Shown: positions 22,896-36,600 of the stretch, in pieces | How the letters are laid out: each line of letters starts with the position of its first letter | Position numbering within the stretch: the first letter of the stretch is position 1 | Origin: Aspidapion aeneum | Taxonomy: Eukaryota; Arthropoda; Insecta; Coleoptera; Brentidae | DNA: 64,000 nt | Assembly (NCBI GenBank): GCA_963576565.1 | Contig: OY755038.1 | Coordinates: 141,535,206 to 141,599,205, forward strand | Direction: 5' to 3' | Program-made: the position numbers and the translations under genes | The notes under the pieces: generated by a model | Database searches by the model: none | The model's input: the letters and a program-made list of their open reading frames with translations, nothing else | What the model was told of the DNA's origin: nothing

Positions 22896-25800
22896 CTATT
22901 TGTGTTTTTGAGGATACTGGTATGATATGGAATTATTTTTGTTTCATGCTTAATTTTGTTTGACGGCAGCTATGCTAGTCTTCAGAATTTCTTTAAGATA
23001 GTTTGTTACAACTCAACTTCCAACGCACTTGCTTAGTTTTTTCACTTAATCTTCGTTTTGTTGCTTCTAAAATTAAAGCGTTATGTTGGATAACGATGGA
23101 TGGTGTTAGACTGGGAAAGTACCTATTTAGGGATGAAACTTTGGAAGTTGTGGACATTAAGAAATATTTTTTTTTTATTTCATTTTTTTTTATTTTAAAA
23201 TAATTTCATACTGGTGACCTCAAATAATGAAGCAAATTTTTACATTACAATACACTGTTGTGGAATAAATGGTAAAATGTTCAGGTGAAACAAAAAATTT
23301 AAGATCATTGATTTTTAAAAAAAATTATTTCAATCAAAGAATAAATTTAAAAACAATAGATTTTCTTTGATGTGACTAAACATTGATGAGGGCATATATG
23401 TTTTTATAATCTGATAGTTGTAGAGGGTATAAAAGAACTACCTACCTTTTATATTGCAATAATTAGGGGTTTTCCTCCCGCGAGCTGGGTGGAAACGGAA
23501 GAAATGTTTGGTTCGGAGTGTAGAAATCGTTGAACGAGGACTTCCTACAAATCTTTTTAGGATTTCGCAACTTCGGTTTTCGCTAAATTACAATACTTCC
23601 AAATTTGGCCTACAGACTGACTCTGGCATTTCCCAGGACCTTGCAGACTTGCGGACAAAGACAAATTTTGTGATCTGTTTAGTTATGATAGGAATTAAAA
23701 TAGTAACATGCACATGAGGGAACTATATATATTTAGGCGTTAAGAATTAGTAAGTTAACACTGATCTAAACAGTTTTCCATAATAGTTTCCTATTTTCAC
23801 AGGGTGCTTCAAAATATCTTTACCCTTTCTTTGAAATAAGATATTGTTTCGCCTATGGGCGTTTAACCGTGTAACAATATATAGGGTCCAGATGGGAGTG
23901 GAATGGAAATCACAAGTTTTTGAGTTATACTAATTATACTTAGGAAATTGGGGAAATGTCGGATAAATCTTTTAGGCCGAGTTTTGTTAAGTATAACAAA
24001 AGTTTAATTGGGGCCGGGAGTTTATCGCCGCTCTTTTAAATAATAAGATATTTTTTTTTGGCTTCTTGATTTTTGGTTGTCTAGTTTTTACGCAGGATTA
24101 TTCCCAACTATTTCATTTTAAAATGTCATTTGTAGGTGATAGGGTCTCATTAGCCCTTGGACATTTGGTAATTTTGCTTTGATGAATAGTTGTGGGAAGG
24201 GCCCAACTTAATTTTATATCTCGTGAACACCAGGAATAAGGATCTCAGAATGCATTAAGCAGTAATTTTTTTTATTGGATGCTGTGTGTAAATACACTCG
24301 AGTAGACAAATTTAGTTTCACAACGGTCTTATAGGTGAACCTTGGAATTGTTTTCATATTTGTTTTTCTGAAAACGCACACAAAATAATTCTTCACTGAG
24401 TTGATTGCAATATTTAAAACTTAGGTTCTTTACATTATGGTAGTACAGTAAATAAGCACTAATGTTGCTTATTTCCTTGAGTAATAATTTTAAAGAAATG
24501 TATCATCATCGTTTGTTTTTTTGGAACATAAATATGTTTTTTTACTTTTCCTAAACTGATTGGTTTTTTGCAATGACGATTTTCTTATACCTTATAATTT
24601 TTAAGTAAATTTAATTTTCAATCATTTTTTTCCGGATAATAAATAAATTTTTCCTGGCTTATTCACTTTGCTTTCACAAGTAACAGTAACAGTTTTGGGA
24701 GAGGAAAGGCAATCGGCAACTGTTTTTAAAGGGAAAGAACAAAAACTGTTGCATGACATAACACGAATAAGATTTTTCTAGTGTTAATTTTATTTAATTT
24801 TTTTTATTAAAGATCGCTAATAGGAGCTGCAACCCTACTTAAAAAATTTTTTGGAATTTTTTTTTAAATTATTAAAAAAAAATTTTTTTTTCTAATATTT
24901 TAAAAAAGGAAACTTGATTTTCTTGTTGCAAAAAAAATTTTTTTGGTGCGTAGTAGTGCCGTGCCCTGCAATTGTTTTACCGGTTTAAGTAAAGATTTTT
25001 TTTACTGAATTAAAGAAAAAAATTTTTGCTAATAATTTCATTTCGAACCCTCGCGTTTCAATAACTTAACATCATTTGTTTTAATGTTTTTTTCTCCCTT
25101 CTCCAAAATACTTATTAGGGTAGAGTAATACTTTGAAAATTTTTGTGAATCACTAATTCATTTTTTTTATTAATATTGGGCTACTACTGTGGTCGACATC
25201 AAAAAACATTTTTTTTGAATTTTTTTCTGAACACCTTCCGGTCCGACCCTAGGGTCTTTGATACCGTAATTTTATGGTCTGACGGTTTCGTCTTATTGTG
25301 ACCGATTGATGTTAATATAATCTGGCTGTAAGGCCACGTGACCTTTTGGGTCCGAAGAGGGGTGTTCTGATTATATTTTAACATCATTGACAAACTGACT
25401 GATAGGCCTTGACCATGGTCTGCATCAATTTAGTTTAAATTTTGAAAATTTAATCTTTATGATTATTAGAGAGTTGCAGTCCTACCAAGACGTTATTTTT
25501 GTAATTTTTTTTTAATGCCATTGGTAATTTTTATAAAAAAAATTTTTAAATTACAAACAACATCCTTACTAATCTAATTCAACGCAATTTTAGCGAGCGG
25601 ATATTTTTTAATTGAGCATATTTTACGGTTTCTATAACACGAACAACAGATGTTTATTGCGTTCACTTATATATTAAGGGATGATATTGCCTTAAGCAAT
25701 GCAAGATTCGCATCATCTCAGGATAGGTAAGCAGGTTAAAGTGGGTTTTGATTTATTCTTTTTAGAAAAATCATTGTATACGGCGATTTGGGTTTTTTTT

Positions 25801-26381
25801 TTGAGGAGTTTATTGTAAAGCCGTTCTGCAATAGCAGGAGTATACCCTAGCGTTAACTGTGTACAACAGCTTTGGGATTTTTGTTATAGGTCGTTTGTTG
25901 TACGTTCCATTTAGGGATAAATTTACCTATTCGCTTGCTTGAGGATTAAACAAATATAACTTAACTTTAATTTTAATCCAGTTCAGCTACGATAAGTGCA
26001 ATTAATTTTTTTAGTTTTACTCACGCAGGAGTGGAACATAAGACCTGAATACCTGCCAAAGCTCTTGTCTTTTTTTTATTTTTTTTTTTAACTTTTTATG
26101 GTTGGACGTCATAGTTGGTTGTGCAAATAATTAATATAAACTATGATTACATTTTAGAATGCAAATAAATTTTATTTTCTTACTGCTCCGGTGCTCTTCG
26201 GTTTTGTTCGCGTCTGCCCGTATTTAAGTTTTATATTTTCTACAATTGTGAGAAAATTTATAGTGATTTTAACTAGTGACTTGAAAGTGAACTTTGTGTT
26301 TGTTATTACGTGGTTTAGTTTTTATAATTGGGAGGTATAATTAAGAGTTTAAAAGTTTAAAATTTTAACATTAAAGGCACC
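22896..26381 (+). other. element A leader (non-coding)
   Basis: This is colinear with the second part of the B leader (~51455-54789). It is T-rich and carries many poly-T tracts. Frames here do not match between A and B and look random. An acceptor-like ttttactcacgcag ends at about 26029, conserved in B. Confidence 0.75.
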
Positions 26382-28171
26382 ATGTCTATTTCTTTATGTC
26401 GGTTGTCTGACATAAGGTACCTAGTAAAGGACGAATTAATCTATGAATTAACATGGAGAGGCATAGCCATTGGATCGGTGGAAAAAATGAAGCAACAGCT
26501 CATGCTGATTAAGCAAGGAGAAAAGACTGATGCAAGTATGAGATACGCTCCGTATCCCTTTAAATTTGGCCAGGATCCTTTTAGCTGCATGAAGAAGCTT
26601 GATAGTCTGGTACAGCTAGTAGAGAAGTACTCTGGTACGAGCAAAGGGGGAGAGTTTAAGAAACTGGCTGTAAGGTTGGAACACGTGCTAGCCAGGATTA
26701 ACAACATGAATCCGTCCAACTTTGAAGAAAGTCAAACCAAAGGAATACTGGTTGCGGAAACCTTGAGTTTGATTGGAAGATTGCAGAGCCAAGCAACAGA
26801 TTTATTAAGAGTTGGCGTGATCTCAGATGATGATGAAGCATCTGAAAGCCAATCAACGAGTCGAAGCTCAGATCACTAGACAAATGTTGGCAACACACCA
26901 AAACAGTCTCATTTACCGCAACCACAACTCTCGAGCACACAGAGAACAGCCCAACAGCCTACGAACCAACCATCGGTCATTGATCCAGTGCAAATGCAAA
27001 TGCTTACGAACCCGACTCAAACACCAATACAAGCACCACCCCCAATGCTGATTCAGAATGACGGTACAACAGCTTTTCATTATCAACAACCGTCTACCGT
27101 TCCATTGAGTTTAGCTGTCCTCCAAAGTAGCATTGCACCGATTGCTCAGTCACGACCATTTTCATGTTCGTCGCCAGTACCAATGTCAAGTGATCCTGGT
27201 ACCTCATATCACGTTGCACCTGTACCTCCGCATAAATGGAACTTAAAGTTTACAGGCGAGAGGGGTACGATCTCCGTCACCGCATTTTTTGAGAGAGTGG
27301 ACGAGTTAAGTCAGGCGAGAGGAGTTAGTAAAAAGGTTCTACTGAACTCAGGCATTGATCTTTTTGAAAAGTCAGCCTATACTTTTTATAAAGATGTTCG
27401 TAGAGAAGTCCATACATGGGAACAGCTGGAACAGAGGTTCATGGCAGAATATCTTCGTCCTTCATATGGCGAGAAGCTATTGAAGGAAATCCAAAAACGT
27501 AAACAAGGCCCTGGAGAGTCTATAGGGACCTACATTGCTGTCATGAACACGTATTTCCAAAGACTTGGCTGTCCTGTTTCTGAAGAGGCGAAATTAGGCA
27601 TCGTCTTCAGAAATATGGCGGACATCTATAAGAATGGGTTGATTGCTACTGAGGTCAATAGCCTATCACATTTAAAAGATCTGTGTCGTAGAATAGACCA
27701 GAGATATGGTTTAGAGGAAGAGAATTTTACTCCTAGAAGAAACCAATCTATTGAACCTGACTTGGCCTACGTTGACGTAGAGAGCGATAATGACGATTTT
27801 CCAACAGGGGTTGATGAAATTCAAATATCTGGTACCGGGACACCTAACCAACGGAATTCAAATCATCCTGCTGATAGATTTGACAGAGATAGGCAACAGC
27901 CAGCAAGCAGTTCCTCTGTTAGAGCTGATAGAGAGAGGCAACAACTAGCTAGGTCAGTCTAGTGTAAATGACAGAGATAGACAACCACCACAAGGTGCTA
28001 GATCTGGTAGGGCGAACAGGGACGTTGTTTGCTACAGATACACTCAAACAGGGCACATGGCGATCGGGTGTGCAGTACCTAGAAATAAGCAGTGTTATTC
28101 CTGTGATCAACCAGGGGTAAGAGTCAGAGAATGCCGTAATTGTAATCGTCAGGGAAACAAACCCAGGCGCT
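26382..28171 (+). pseudogene. element A gag, broken
   Basis: It opens at the same ATG as B gag (cacc before ATG). After 165 codons TAG (26877-26879) replaces the TCG of B. The frame then continues open (26988-27962) through the conserved capsid-like region, and is lost at ~27950 where two bases present in B are missing. Beyond that lie remnants of two CCHC knuckles; the first is damaged (CYRYTQTGHM), with its second cysteine replaced by tyrosine. The GGGAAAC slippery site is retained at 28152-28158. Confidence 0.85.
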
Positions 28172-31061
28172 CGTAGGCGGTCGACCTTCGAGTCTGAACA
28201 AGCATCGACCGATAGGCTAACAAACGTCTTAGATTATGTGATAAGTCATGCTCGTAAAAATGAGAGGCCTTATTTAGAAGTGGATGTGCTCGGAAATAAG
28301 TTGCTAGGTTTGTTGGATTCCGGGGCTTCACGTACCTTCTTCGGGAATCATGGTTGGTCAATCATCGAGAGGTTTGGGTTTTCACTTAATACCATGAAGA
28401 AGACGAGTTGTATTGTGGCAAATGGTCAAAGCACGATTAGTATTGGGACAGTGCAGCTTCCTATGCGAGTTCAGGATAAATTTAGGTTACTAGAGGTCGT
28501 CGTCGTTCCTGAGTTGCCACATACTTTGATTTTGGGATTGGATTTTTGGATTTCGATGGGTATAGTACCGAACTTAAGTGCTAATGAGTGGCACTTTGCC
28601 AATAATAAAGATGTGAATTGTTCTTTAGAGACATCAGACCAAACGCACTGGGACGTACAGACAGAGTAGAACATAATATTACAAGAAATGCAGCACCGAT
28701 AGGCGTTCATATAAGGTCTCAACGGTCATTCAAAAACTTATTGATGACGAAATCGACGAAATGCTGAAAATGGATGTAATAGAATGTAGTAACAGTTCAT
28801 GGGCTTCATCAGTGGTAATGGTACAAAAGAAAAACACAAAGAAATATCGTTTTTGCGTAGACTACCGCAAATTAAACTCAGTGACGGCGCGTGATAGTTA
28901 TTCTTTGCCACTCGTATCCGAGACTCTTGACAAGTTGAAAGATGCTAAATACTTGTCAACTTTAGATATTAAGAGTGCTTACTGGCAAGTACCAATGGAG
29001 GAATCATCAAAGCCATTCAGCAGCATTTATCTGTCGACGAGGTCTATTCCAATTTAAACGATTACCTTTTGGACTTCATAATGCATCTGCAACTTGGCAG
29101 AGACAGCATCACAGGAAACGATTTAGACCCCTACGTGTACGTCGATGATCTTGTAATTGTCACACAGAGCTTTTCTGAACATCTTAGAATTCTCGAGGAA
29201 GTCCTACGAAGATTGCAGAATGCAAAGATAACGGTAAGTTGGGAGAAATGCCAACTGTGTAGGCCAGAAATGACTTATTTAGGATTCGTAGTGGACCGTC
29301 GAGGCATCCGAGTCGACCCTAATAAAATTAAAGCCATGTTAGAGCTCCAGAGGCCAAGAAATGTCAGAGAAGTTAGTAGAGTTGTTGGTACAATATCCTG
29401 GTATAGACGTTTCATAGAGAATTTTTCAGCGATAATAGCTCCAATTGCAGCTCTAACTAAGAAGAATCAAAAGTTCGATTGGACTCAGACTGCGAAAAAG
29501 CATTTATTAAGATTAAGGAACTTTTAGTGACTCCACCGATTCTTACATGTCCAGATTATACCAAAGAATTTGTCATTCAAACAGACGCATCAGGATATGG
29601 AATAGGAGCATATATTGAGGGGATCTCATTTAAGGTCATAACAGATCATTTAAGGTCATAACAGATCATTTTAGCTTAAAATGGCTTCATAGCTTGAAGG
29701 AGCCCAGTGGTCTGTAAAACTGCAGCAATATGACTTTGAAGTGATCCATCGGAAAGGGAACGATTTAGTTGTCCCGGACATGTTGTCTCGTGCAGTACCT
29801 ATCATTGATACAATTTCGCAGCCCAGAGAGGCTTCAACAGCAATTAAAGATCGATGGTGCCAAAAGATGGTAAAGAGGCTCGTAGAATCACCTTTAAAAT
29901 TTATGAATTGGAGATACACTGATAATAAGTTGTATAAATATGTCAAACAAGAATACCCTCAACTTTCACCATCTAACGAATATTGGAAAGAGGTAGTCCC
30001 CAAAGATCATACGCGTAGAATTATTGGAGAAGCTCCTACCGCAGGACATATGGGTGTATGCAAAACCTTCCACAGACTGGCAGAACAATATTACTGGCCG
30101 AAAATGCGCCAGGACGTGGCAAGTTTTGTAAAGAAATGCATTGTCTGTGCAGCTCATAAAGGTGATACACAAGGTGTATCTGATCAGATGATATCTCACC
30201 CAAAACCAACTCGTCCTTGGGAAATTATTTCAACAGATTTATGTGGATCTCTATCTCGTTCGACAAAGGGTAATTGCTGGATTCTCGTCGTGACGGACTA
30301 TTTAAGTAAGTTTTCCTTAGTTTTCCCAATGCGAACAGCCCCTACTTAAGCTGTTGTCAAGCATCTTGAGGAGCAAGAATTTATGGTCTTCGGAGTACCC
30401 CGTTTGCTACTTTGTGATAATGGTCCTCAGTACAAACGTAATGAGTTTAACTGTTTTGCTGAGAGTTATCATGTTAAAATTCAGTATAATCCGTATTATC
30501 GTCCCAGAGCTAATCCAACGGAACGGACGAATCGTACGTTAAAAACTATGTTATGTGGTTATGTAAAAGACAACCACAGGAAGTGGGACGAACAAATACA
30601 TAAACTTGCCTGCGCGATTCGTACTGCAACCCATGAGACAACCAGGATGTCTCCTTTCTTTGTTAATTTTAGTAGGAATATGTGTTTGTCAGGAAAAGAT
30701 TACTCCAACCCAGTTTTGTTATCTGAAGAGAATGGCGTACAATCTGCAGCTGAAAGTAAGAACGAAGGTTTCCGGAAGCTGATGTTAAGAGAAGGCTAGA
30801 GGTGGCAGGAGAGATAAACGTAGTTCAGTATAATTTGCGTACAAGGGTACCCAACTTTGTTGTGGGTCAGCGTGTTTGGAAGAAGAATTATGTGTGATGC
30901 TGCGAACTTTTTCTCGAAGAAGTTAGCACCGAAATTCGTTGGTCCGTATGTAATTAGGAATAAAATTTCTCCATGGATATTTGAGCTTCAGGAACCATCG
31001 GGTAAAGTACTACCAGGGAGTTGGTAAAGACCTTAAGTCGGCAGCGGACCTCTCCGATTAA
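28172..31061 (+). pseudogene. element A pol, broken
   Basis: Segments are recognisable in order. The protease has LLDSGASRTFF (28238-28669). A ~75-bp deletion relative to B follows. RT motifs RFCVDYRKLN and LSTLDIKSAYWQV are at 28761-29057, then a frameshift. The catalytic YVDD is intact in the 29069-29527 frame, where B is broken. RNase H is truncated and a short duplicated patch (~29637-29668) interrupts it. The integrase H2C2 and first D are at 29741-30349, a TAA (at ~30347) interrupts the core, and DNGPQY and the final E are at 30383-30799. The C-terminal GPY/F-like part is frameshifted and ends at 31061. No complete enzyme could be made. Confidence 0.9.
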
Positions 31062-31093
31062 CCTTTTTTAGGTTAATCGTCTTGAAGTATTTC

Positions 31094-31107
31094 GTTGAGG
31101 GGGATTA
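31094..31107 (+). promoter_or_regulatory. polypurine tract of element A
   Basis: The purine-rich gttgagggggatta directly precedes the TG of the 3' LTR. B has the same arrangement at 59654-59668. Confidence 0.8.
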
Positions 31108-31961
31108 TGTAACGGGTCATTTTTACGTTTAAGGCACACGTTACATATTTGTTTTATTTCTGTAAATAACCAAAACTATCCGACTCGTTTTTCTATACAC
31201 ACATTAAGGGTAATTTATAGAGCTGGGTTTTGAGGTTATATATTGTCCAGAAATTTACCTTATAGAGGAGGCATTTCATCGTATTCAGGCACTGCGCACA
31301 TCGCATTATTTAGGCATCGTAATTGGAATCTGAGATCACAGGTTTCGGGAGAAATCACAAAAAACTTTTTAATGTTTTGTTTATCTTTGGAATTTCGTAG
31401 TTCTTTGACGTGTATGAAATAAATAATCAGCTGTTTGCTAGTGACCACATACGTTCAATAAATAATGGCGCCGTTGCCACATCACAAACCATTTACGATG
31501 TTTTAAGGACAGTGTTAAAACATTTAGATATACATTTCTTTTATTTTGGAAGTTTGTTTATTTATATTTCGAGGACATTAGGACAATGATTTCCCTTCCG
31601 GACCTCTTCTTTATGGATTAGCTAGTTTTGTAGCACGAAAACATATTTAGGTCCAAGGTTTGACCAGAAACCACTGAGGCTCCGCCCACTTTGATATCTT
31701 TACTACTTTAATCAAAGGAGAAGATAAACTAAATACAAGTCATGCAATTTTGTAAATTGGGGATAAACGAGGGATAAAAGCCAGGACTAAAAGAATAAAC
31801 AAAATCGTATTTTGAAATTATATAAATTAATATATAATCATAGTTAAATAAAGTTAATATCTAACTCAGTCGGATTGAAGGGTTACGTAAGGCTAGCTAG
31901 TGGTGAGCAAACTTAACATCTGAGCACTCTTGTGCCGAGTTTAAGCAGTAGTTCAATGTGA
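31108..31961 (+). repeat. element A 3' LTR, truncated
   Basis: It matches 19884-20741 closely, with small indels such as a missing 'agtt' repeat near 31870. It departs abruptly after 'gttcaatgtg'. The remaining ~2.2 kb of LTR is absent. Confidence 0.85.
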
Positions 31962-32779
31962 GTAGTGTAGTAGTGTGGGTTCTGGACCAAATGGTAACCA
32001 TGCCATCCACTTCTCCGAAGTGGATGACCTGCTGCTGAAGAAGTGAACTTGATCTGACCTTCGGGCAAAAGAAGCGTACAAGAAGCTGTCAGCAATGACG
32101 TAACAACCAGAGGCTGTTGAAAGGCCTTATTGGGCAATGAGTTAGCTAGCCGCTTCACTTGCTTAGCCTGGGCTGTTGAAAGGCCCTATTGGTCAATGAG
32201 GGGGTAGATAAAATGGAGTGTTTTTTTGTTAGTAAGATAGCTACTTCACTAGCTTCGCCTGGTCTAGGTAAGGTCTTAGCTGTTGAAAGGCCCTATTGGC
32301 AATGAGTTAGGTGCCAGCCAGTAAGAGAGCCACTTCACTCGCTTAGCCTGGGCTAGGTAAGTCCTAATGTGAAAAGGCCTTGGTTGTTGGTTAAAAAATA
32401 AAATAATTTCTAGAAATATTTGTTAGAATTAATCGGGATAGCCTGTTATTTTCTCTGTGTGTTAAAAATAAAATAATTTCTAAAAAATGACTGCACGAGT
32501 ATCTTATCGGATAACCTTAGTGACCCCACACATGTTCCTATTTTATCTAATTAGCAAAAATATGATGCAACTTTTGTAATAATTTTGTACACTGGGGAGA
32601 TGTTTATAGTTTATAGTAAGCATTTTTGATTGATATAACACATTTTTTTCAAAATAAATTTTATATAAAATGAGTCAAAAAGAGGATAGGGTATCAAAGA
32701 AAAACAATAAGTGATTTATTAAATAATATTTGGTAAGTCTTTTTATTAAAATAAAATAGTGAAAGAAAAAATATAAAAA
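31962..32779. repeat. unassigned sequence with 'ctgttgaaaggcc' repeats
   Basis: Three imperfect copies of a ~60-110-bp unit (32112, 32170, 32279) share gctgttgaaaggcc(t/c)tattgg, then caatgag and a cttcact..gcttagcctgg block. A 9-bp-stem hairpin sits at 32004-32026. Two copies of 'taaaataatttcta' occur near 32398 and 32468. The left edge of the virus-like cluster must lie between here and 32780, but I cannot place it. Confidence 0.5.
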
Positions 32780-33392
32780 TTAGTCAAACTTGATGTTATA
32801 ATTATATTTCTGTTGAAAAATTCTGCATGCCAATTTTCTTGTTTCTGGGTATTTGATTGCAGATTCCAATAAACAAAATTTGCATATCCGAAAGTTGTTT
32901 GGTACTTGTGCACGACACAGGATACATGTCTTTTGGATCTGAAAAAATAAGAAAATATACTTCAAATATTTTATTTTTAATTTATTTAATTTTAAACATA
33001 TATTAACGAGGGGAAGGAGATATTTGCTCATAGCAAAATAGGTCTTGTTCACCTCTTACTGTGTAATATTTTTCTATGTTCTTATGATGTTCAATTGATT
33101 TCTTGCAAAAACAAAACATTTGCTTACAACTAGAACAAAGCCTAGTGCCAATATTGCAATGTGAATAGTTTTGACAGAAACAAACGTTTCTTTTACAGTA
33201 AACACATACATTTTTACTACTACTACTACTATCCATCTGGTCCAGAAACCCAAGTTGCTTGGTTGTCACACATTCTGCAGTCCTTTTTATGTTATTTTTC
33301 TTCTGCCATCCTTGTGGTGATGTTTTATTTGTAGCTTGATAAATTTCTAGGTTGTCTTTTTCTGTTTTTTGATGTGATGATTTCTTGTTCAT
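32780..33392 (-). CDS. cysteine-rich small protein, spliced (two coding exons)
   Basis: The ATG is at 33392. Exon one ends at 33060, exon two is 32780-32938, and the intron of 121 bp opens GTAAGA and ends TTTTTTCAG. The phase is kept, giving 163 residues. Without splicing, the frame would end at 33003. Visible pairs are CVYC, CFC, CSSC, CFC and, in exon two, CILC..CKFC, the spacing of zinc ribbons. A further intron in the 5' leader (33417-33517, GTAAGTA to TTTCAG) is likely. It follows PolB on the same strand. Function is unknown; a nucleic-acid-binding or regulatory role is a guess. Exon joining is inferred from splice signals and frame. Confidence 0.6.
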
Positions 33393-33604
33393 TGTTGTGG
33401 TGGTATCTCGGTTAGACTGAAATAACAATTAAAAGGTAAGTATAATTTTTTACAGATTTTTTATTTATCATTTTTTTTTCTTCTAGGTGTTAATTTTTTT
33501 TTAGGTTGTTTACTTACCTAGTTTAATGAGTTCCTAGACACACAGTGTCCGATGTCTGAACAAGTTGAGAGGATTCTGTAGACTAGTTTAAATTTAAGAT
33601 TTAT

Positions 33605-36600
33605 TTAAGTTATTGGATAGCCCCATGGTGCTGTGTTGGTGGAGTGGGGTAATAGTTGACGTTTATCGTCAAAAGGACTTAAAGCAATCTTTTTTTGTTT
33701 GATTGTGTACACTTCGTGTTTGTGAGATCGGATCATGGTTTGAGAGATCTCTGTGATTTTATTTTTAAAAAGGCACTCAAGATAGTCATTAAATGTAATT
33801 TTTCTAAGTGAAGCCTTTTTTACACCCTTTGCCCTTTTACTAATATTTAAACATTGTTCCTGAACCTCTGTTAATGAAAGACCTTTCTGCTCAAGTTTAG
33901 TTTGAAGATTTTGCAAATCGCTCTTATTTTCCAAAATCTTCACACTATACATTTTAGACCGTAATCCTACAAACTCTGTCATTATAGCACCATTATTTTC
34001 ATCTTTCATGAGCCCCAAAACTTTTTTATTTTTTAATGGCATGTTAAAAATATTGTCTGGTGGGTAGTCAGATGTGTCAAATTTGTCAATGTCAGTTTTC
34101 ATATGTTTGTATATATCATCAACATGTAGGTTATAAATTAAACTGTCTGTGTCCGTATATAGCAAAAGGGCTTTATCTCCAAAGTTCGTTTTAATATAGT
34201 TATAGTGAAATTCATAAAGAAAAGTTTTTGACAAGTCCAAAATTGTAAATCCTACATATATGGGCTTATTGAAAATAATGTTGTTTCTAGACATTTCAAT
34301 AATAACCATATCTTTATCAAATATGGTTAAACTATGAAAAGTAGGTTTTGAAATATAGAATTGCGCACCAAAACGACCCGACCATCGAGTTACCAACTTA
34401 ACATCCTTATATTTTCGAACATTCTCCATAGTCTTGCCAAATACTGAATTAATCATCAATTTGTAAAAGTTTTTCTCAAATTCATTTTTACTTTGCTGAC
34501 GCATATGGATGTTTAATTCAATATAGGGTTTCAACCATTGAGACTGTTTAAATTTAAGGACTCTATGAATTTTTCTAATTTTTAAACCCAAACCAAGGAC
34601 CTGTTTTAAGTTACGATAATGGATGATATATCGCTCTTTATTGTAAAGTGTAGTCATCAGTTTGGGTAGCTTACTTTTTGAGTTGGGTGGCACTCGATGT
34701 TCAGGGCAGACAGGAAGGTCTTTATGTATTTCAAATAGGTTAGCAGGGTATGAAATGTCTGCTTCAAAAATGTACCCTATGGGACTATCATCTGAAATAT
34801 TACATATATCCTCCTCAGTGAATGAATTGTTATGAACCCATTCAAAACCACCATAGGGCAATGGTAAAGTCATAGCTGTGCCATAAAGTGAATTAACATC
34901 ATAGTACATTAAATATGATGTTTCCTTATTGGGGTTGTATGACTCTCCCATGTACCTATTGTTGGCTTTGGCATATCTGTTTGAACACTGTGAAACTCCA
35001 CCTCTTATACCTCTTTCTATAAACATGATTATATCAACATCAGTCAAAAGTTGTAGCTCTATTTTACACTGTTTAAGCATGGCTGAAAAGGCCAATCCTG
35101 GACTGGTAAAATAATGAAGCGGATCAAGTTTATAGGTGGAGAGACAGATGTCACGGAACGAGCTCATTATTTCAGATAACAAAATTACATCAATTTTCAT
35201 GTAAAAAAGCGCATATTCCAAAAGCGAATTAATATTAAAGGTATTCCAAATTGTTTGTGCCCTTTTGTATTCATCATTTGAAACACCTTTTCCTTCCAAA
35301 GTACTATAAAATGCGTCTTTAGGAGGAAGAACAGTTTCATATAGCTTTTCCCAAGAATCGAGATACTCATAGGGCAGGACACCCTTACGAGTAACTAAAT
35401 TAAATTTTTCCTCTTCCTTGTAAAAACTTTTTAAAATTGTCTTTTTGGAATCATCTAAATATGAAGCTAGTTTGTCCAACGCGGAAGGCATAAACCGAAA
35501 AGAATCAATAAAACGAAAATTTACTTTGGTGCCTTCAATGTATTTAGTAAACGAAATATATTTTTCCTTGTTTACAGGGAGAAGTTGAATTCTACCCTCT
35601 ACCTCCTTTGCTAAAGATTTTATAAGGAAATGGCTATCATAACCAGAAAGGTTGTGGAATACTACAGGAACACTGTGTGAATCATTAAAATTTAAATTAC
35701 AACCCGGATGAGCTGCTCCCCTATATTTTCCCGTCAAGTGACAATGATCTAAATGTTTTCTGTCTCCCTCTTGAAAAGCCTTCTCACAGATATGACAATG
35801 GGTTGCATTATTAAAATCAAACTTTTCCATAGTGTTTAACGGTTTTAAAGGAACAATATTTGAAAAAATGTTACTCAATTTTTCTGCTATTCTTTTCAGC
35901 TCATGAGTAAAACGTGAAATGCAATCATTTCCTACAATTTGATGATAATAGGAGAGCGAGTTATCATATGAACATTTCACATAATACCCAATCGCAAAAG
36001 GAATATGGTGTTGAATTCTTTGTGTATTCGATGGTGATGATGCACTTTTATCATCGTTGTCAATTTTTTCCAACAAACTTTCTAAATCAGCAAAAATTGT
36101 AAATGGCACTTGCTCTTTATTTTTAAATTCTGTAAATTTCAAAATGTCGTCATTTTTCTTTGGTAGAGTTAGTTTGGTAAAATTTAAATTTTTACAATCT
36201 AAATAATGCTTTTGCAGCACTGCCTCGGAAACAAACCAATTTAAACATCTATCACATACCCATTTTTTATTATTTTGTCTACCCACCTGACTTGATATAA
36301 GACGTGAAATATTTTGTATTAGTGCAAAGTGATAGATCCTTTTATTGGGCTGGAGAATTTCAAAATTTTCAGAATCTATATCCATCTCATTTTCACTATC
36401 AACTACATCATCATCATCACCACACGATAAAATAAGTAAATTAATTCGTTTGGAAAAATCTGATTTGCTTAAACAAATAGGTAGGATTTCATTCTTTTCA
36501 ACTCCAAAAACATTTATTGATAAATTATTAAGTTTCTCAAATTTTGAAATGTCTTTTAGGCGCATAGGAAATTCAAAACCTTCATAATTCAGTCCCACCT

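Larger units (their letters stand above)
19884..31961 (+). mobile_element. element A: Ty3/gypsy-type LTR retrotransposon, defective
   Basis: A is a relative of element B. Its upstream LTR opens TATAACG (TG changed to TA) and its downstream LTR opens TGTAACG at 31108, after a gttgagggggatta polypurine tract. Relative to B it lacks about 2.3 kb covering the last ~430 bp of the 5' LTR, the primer-binding site and the start of the leader. Its 3' LTR stops at 31961 after ~854 bp. Gag and pol contain a nonsense mutation, frameshifts and deletions. It cannot be autonomous. Confidence 0.9.

Noticed and set aside
32669..32713. Short ATG frame of 14 codons before the virus-like cluster
   Set aside because: Too short and unsupported; no neighbour or motif argues for it.
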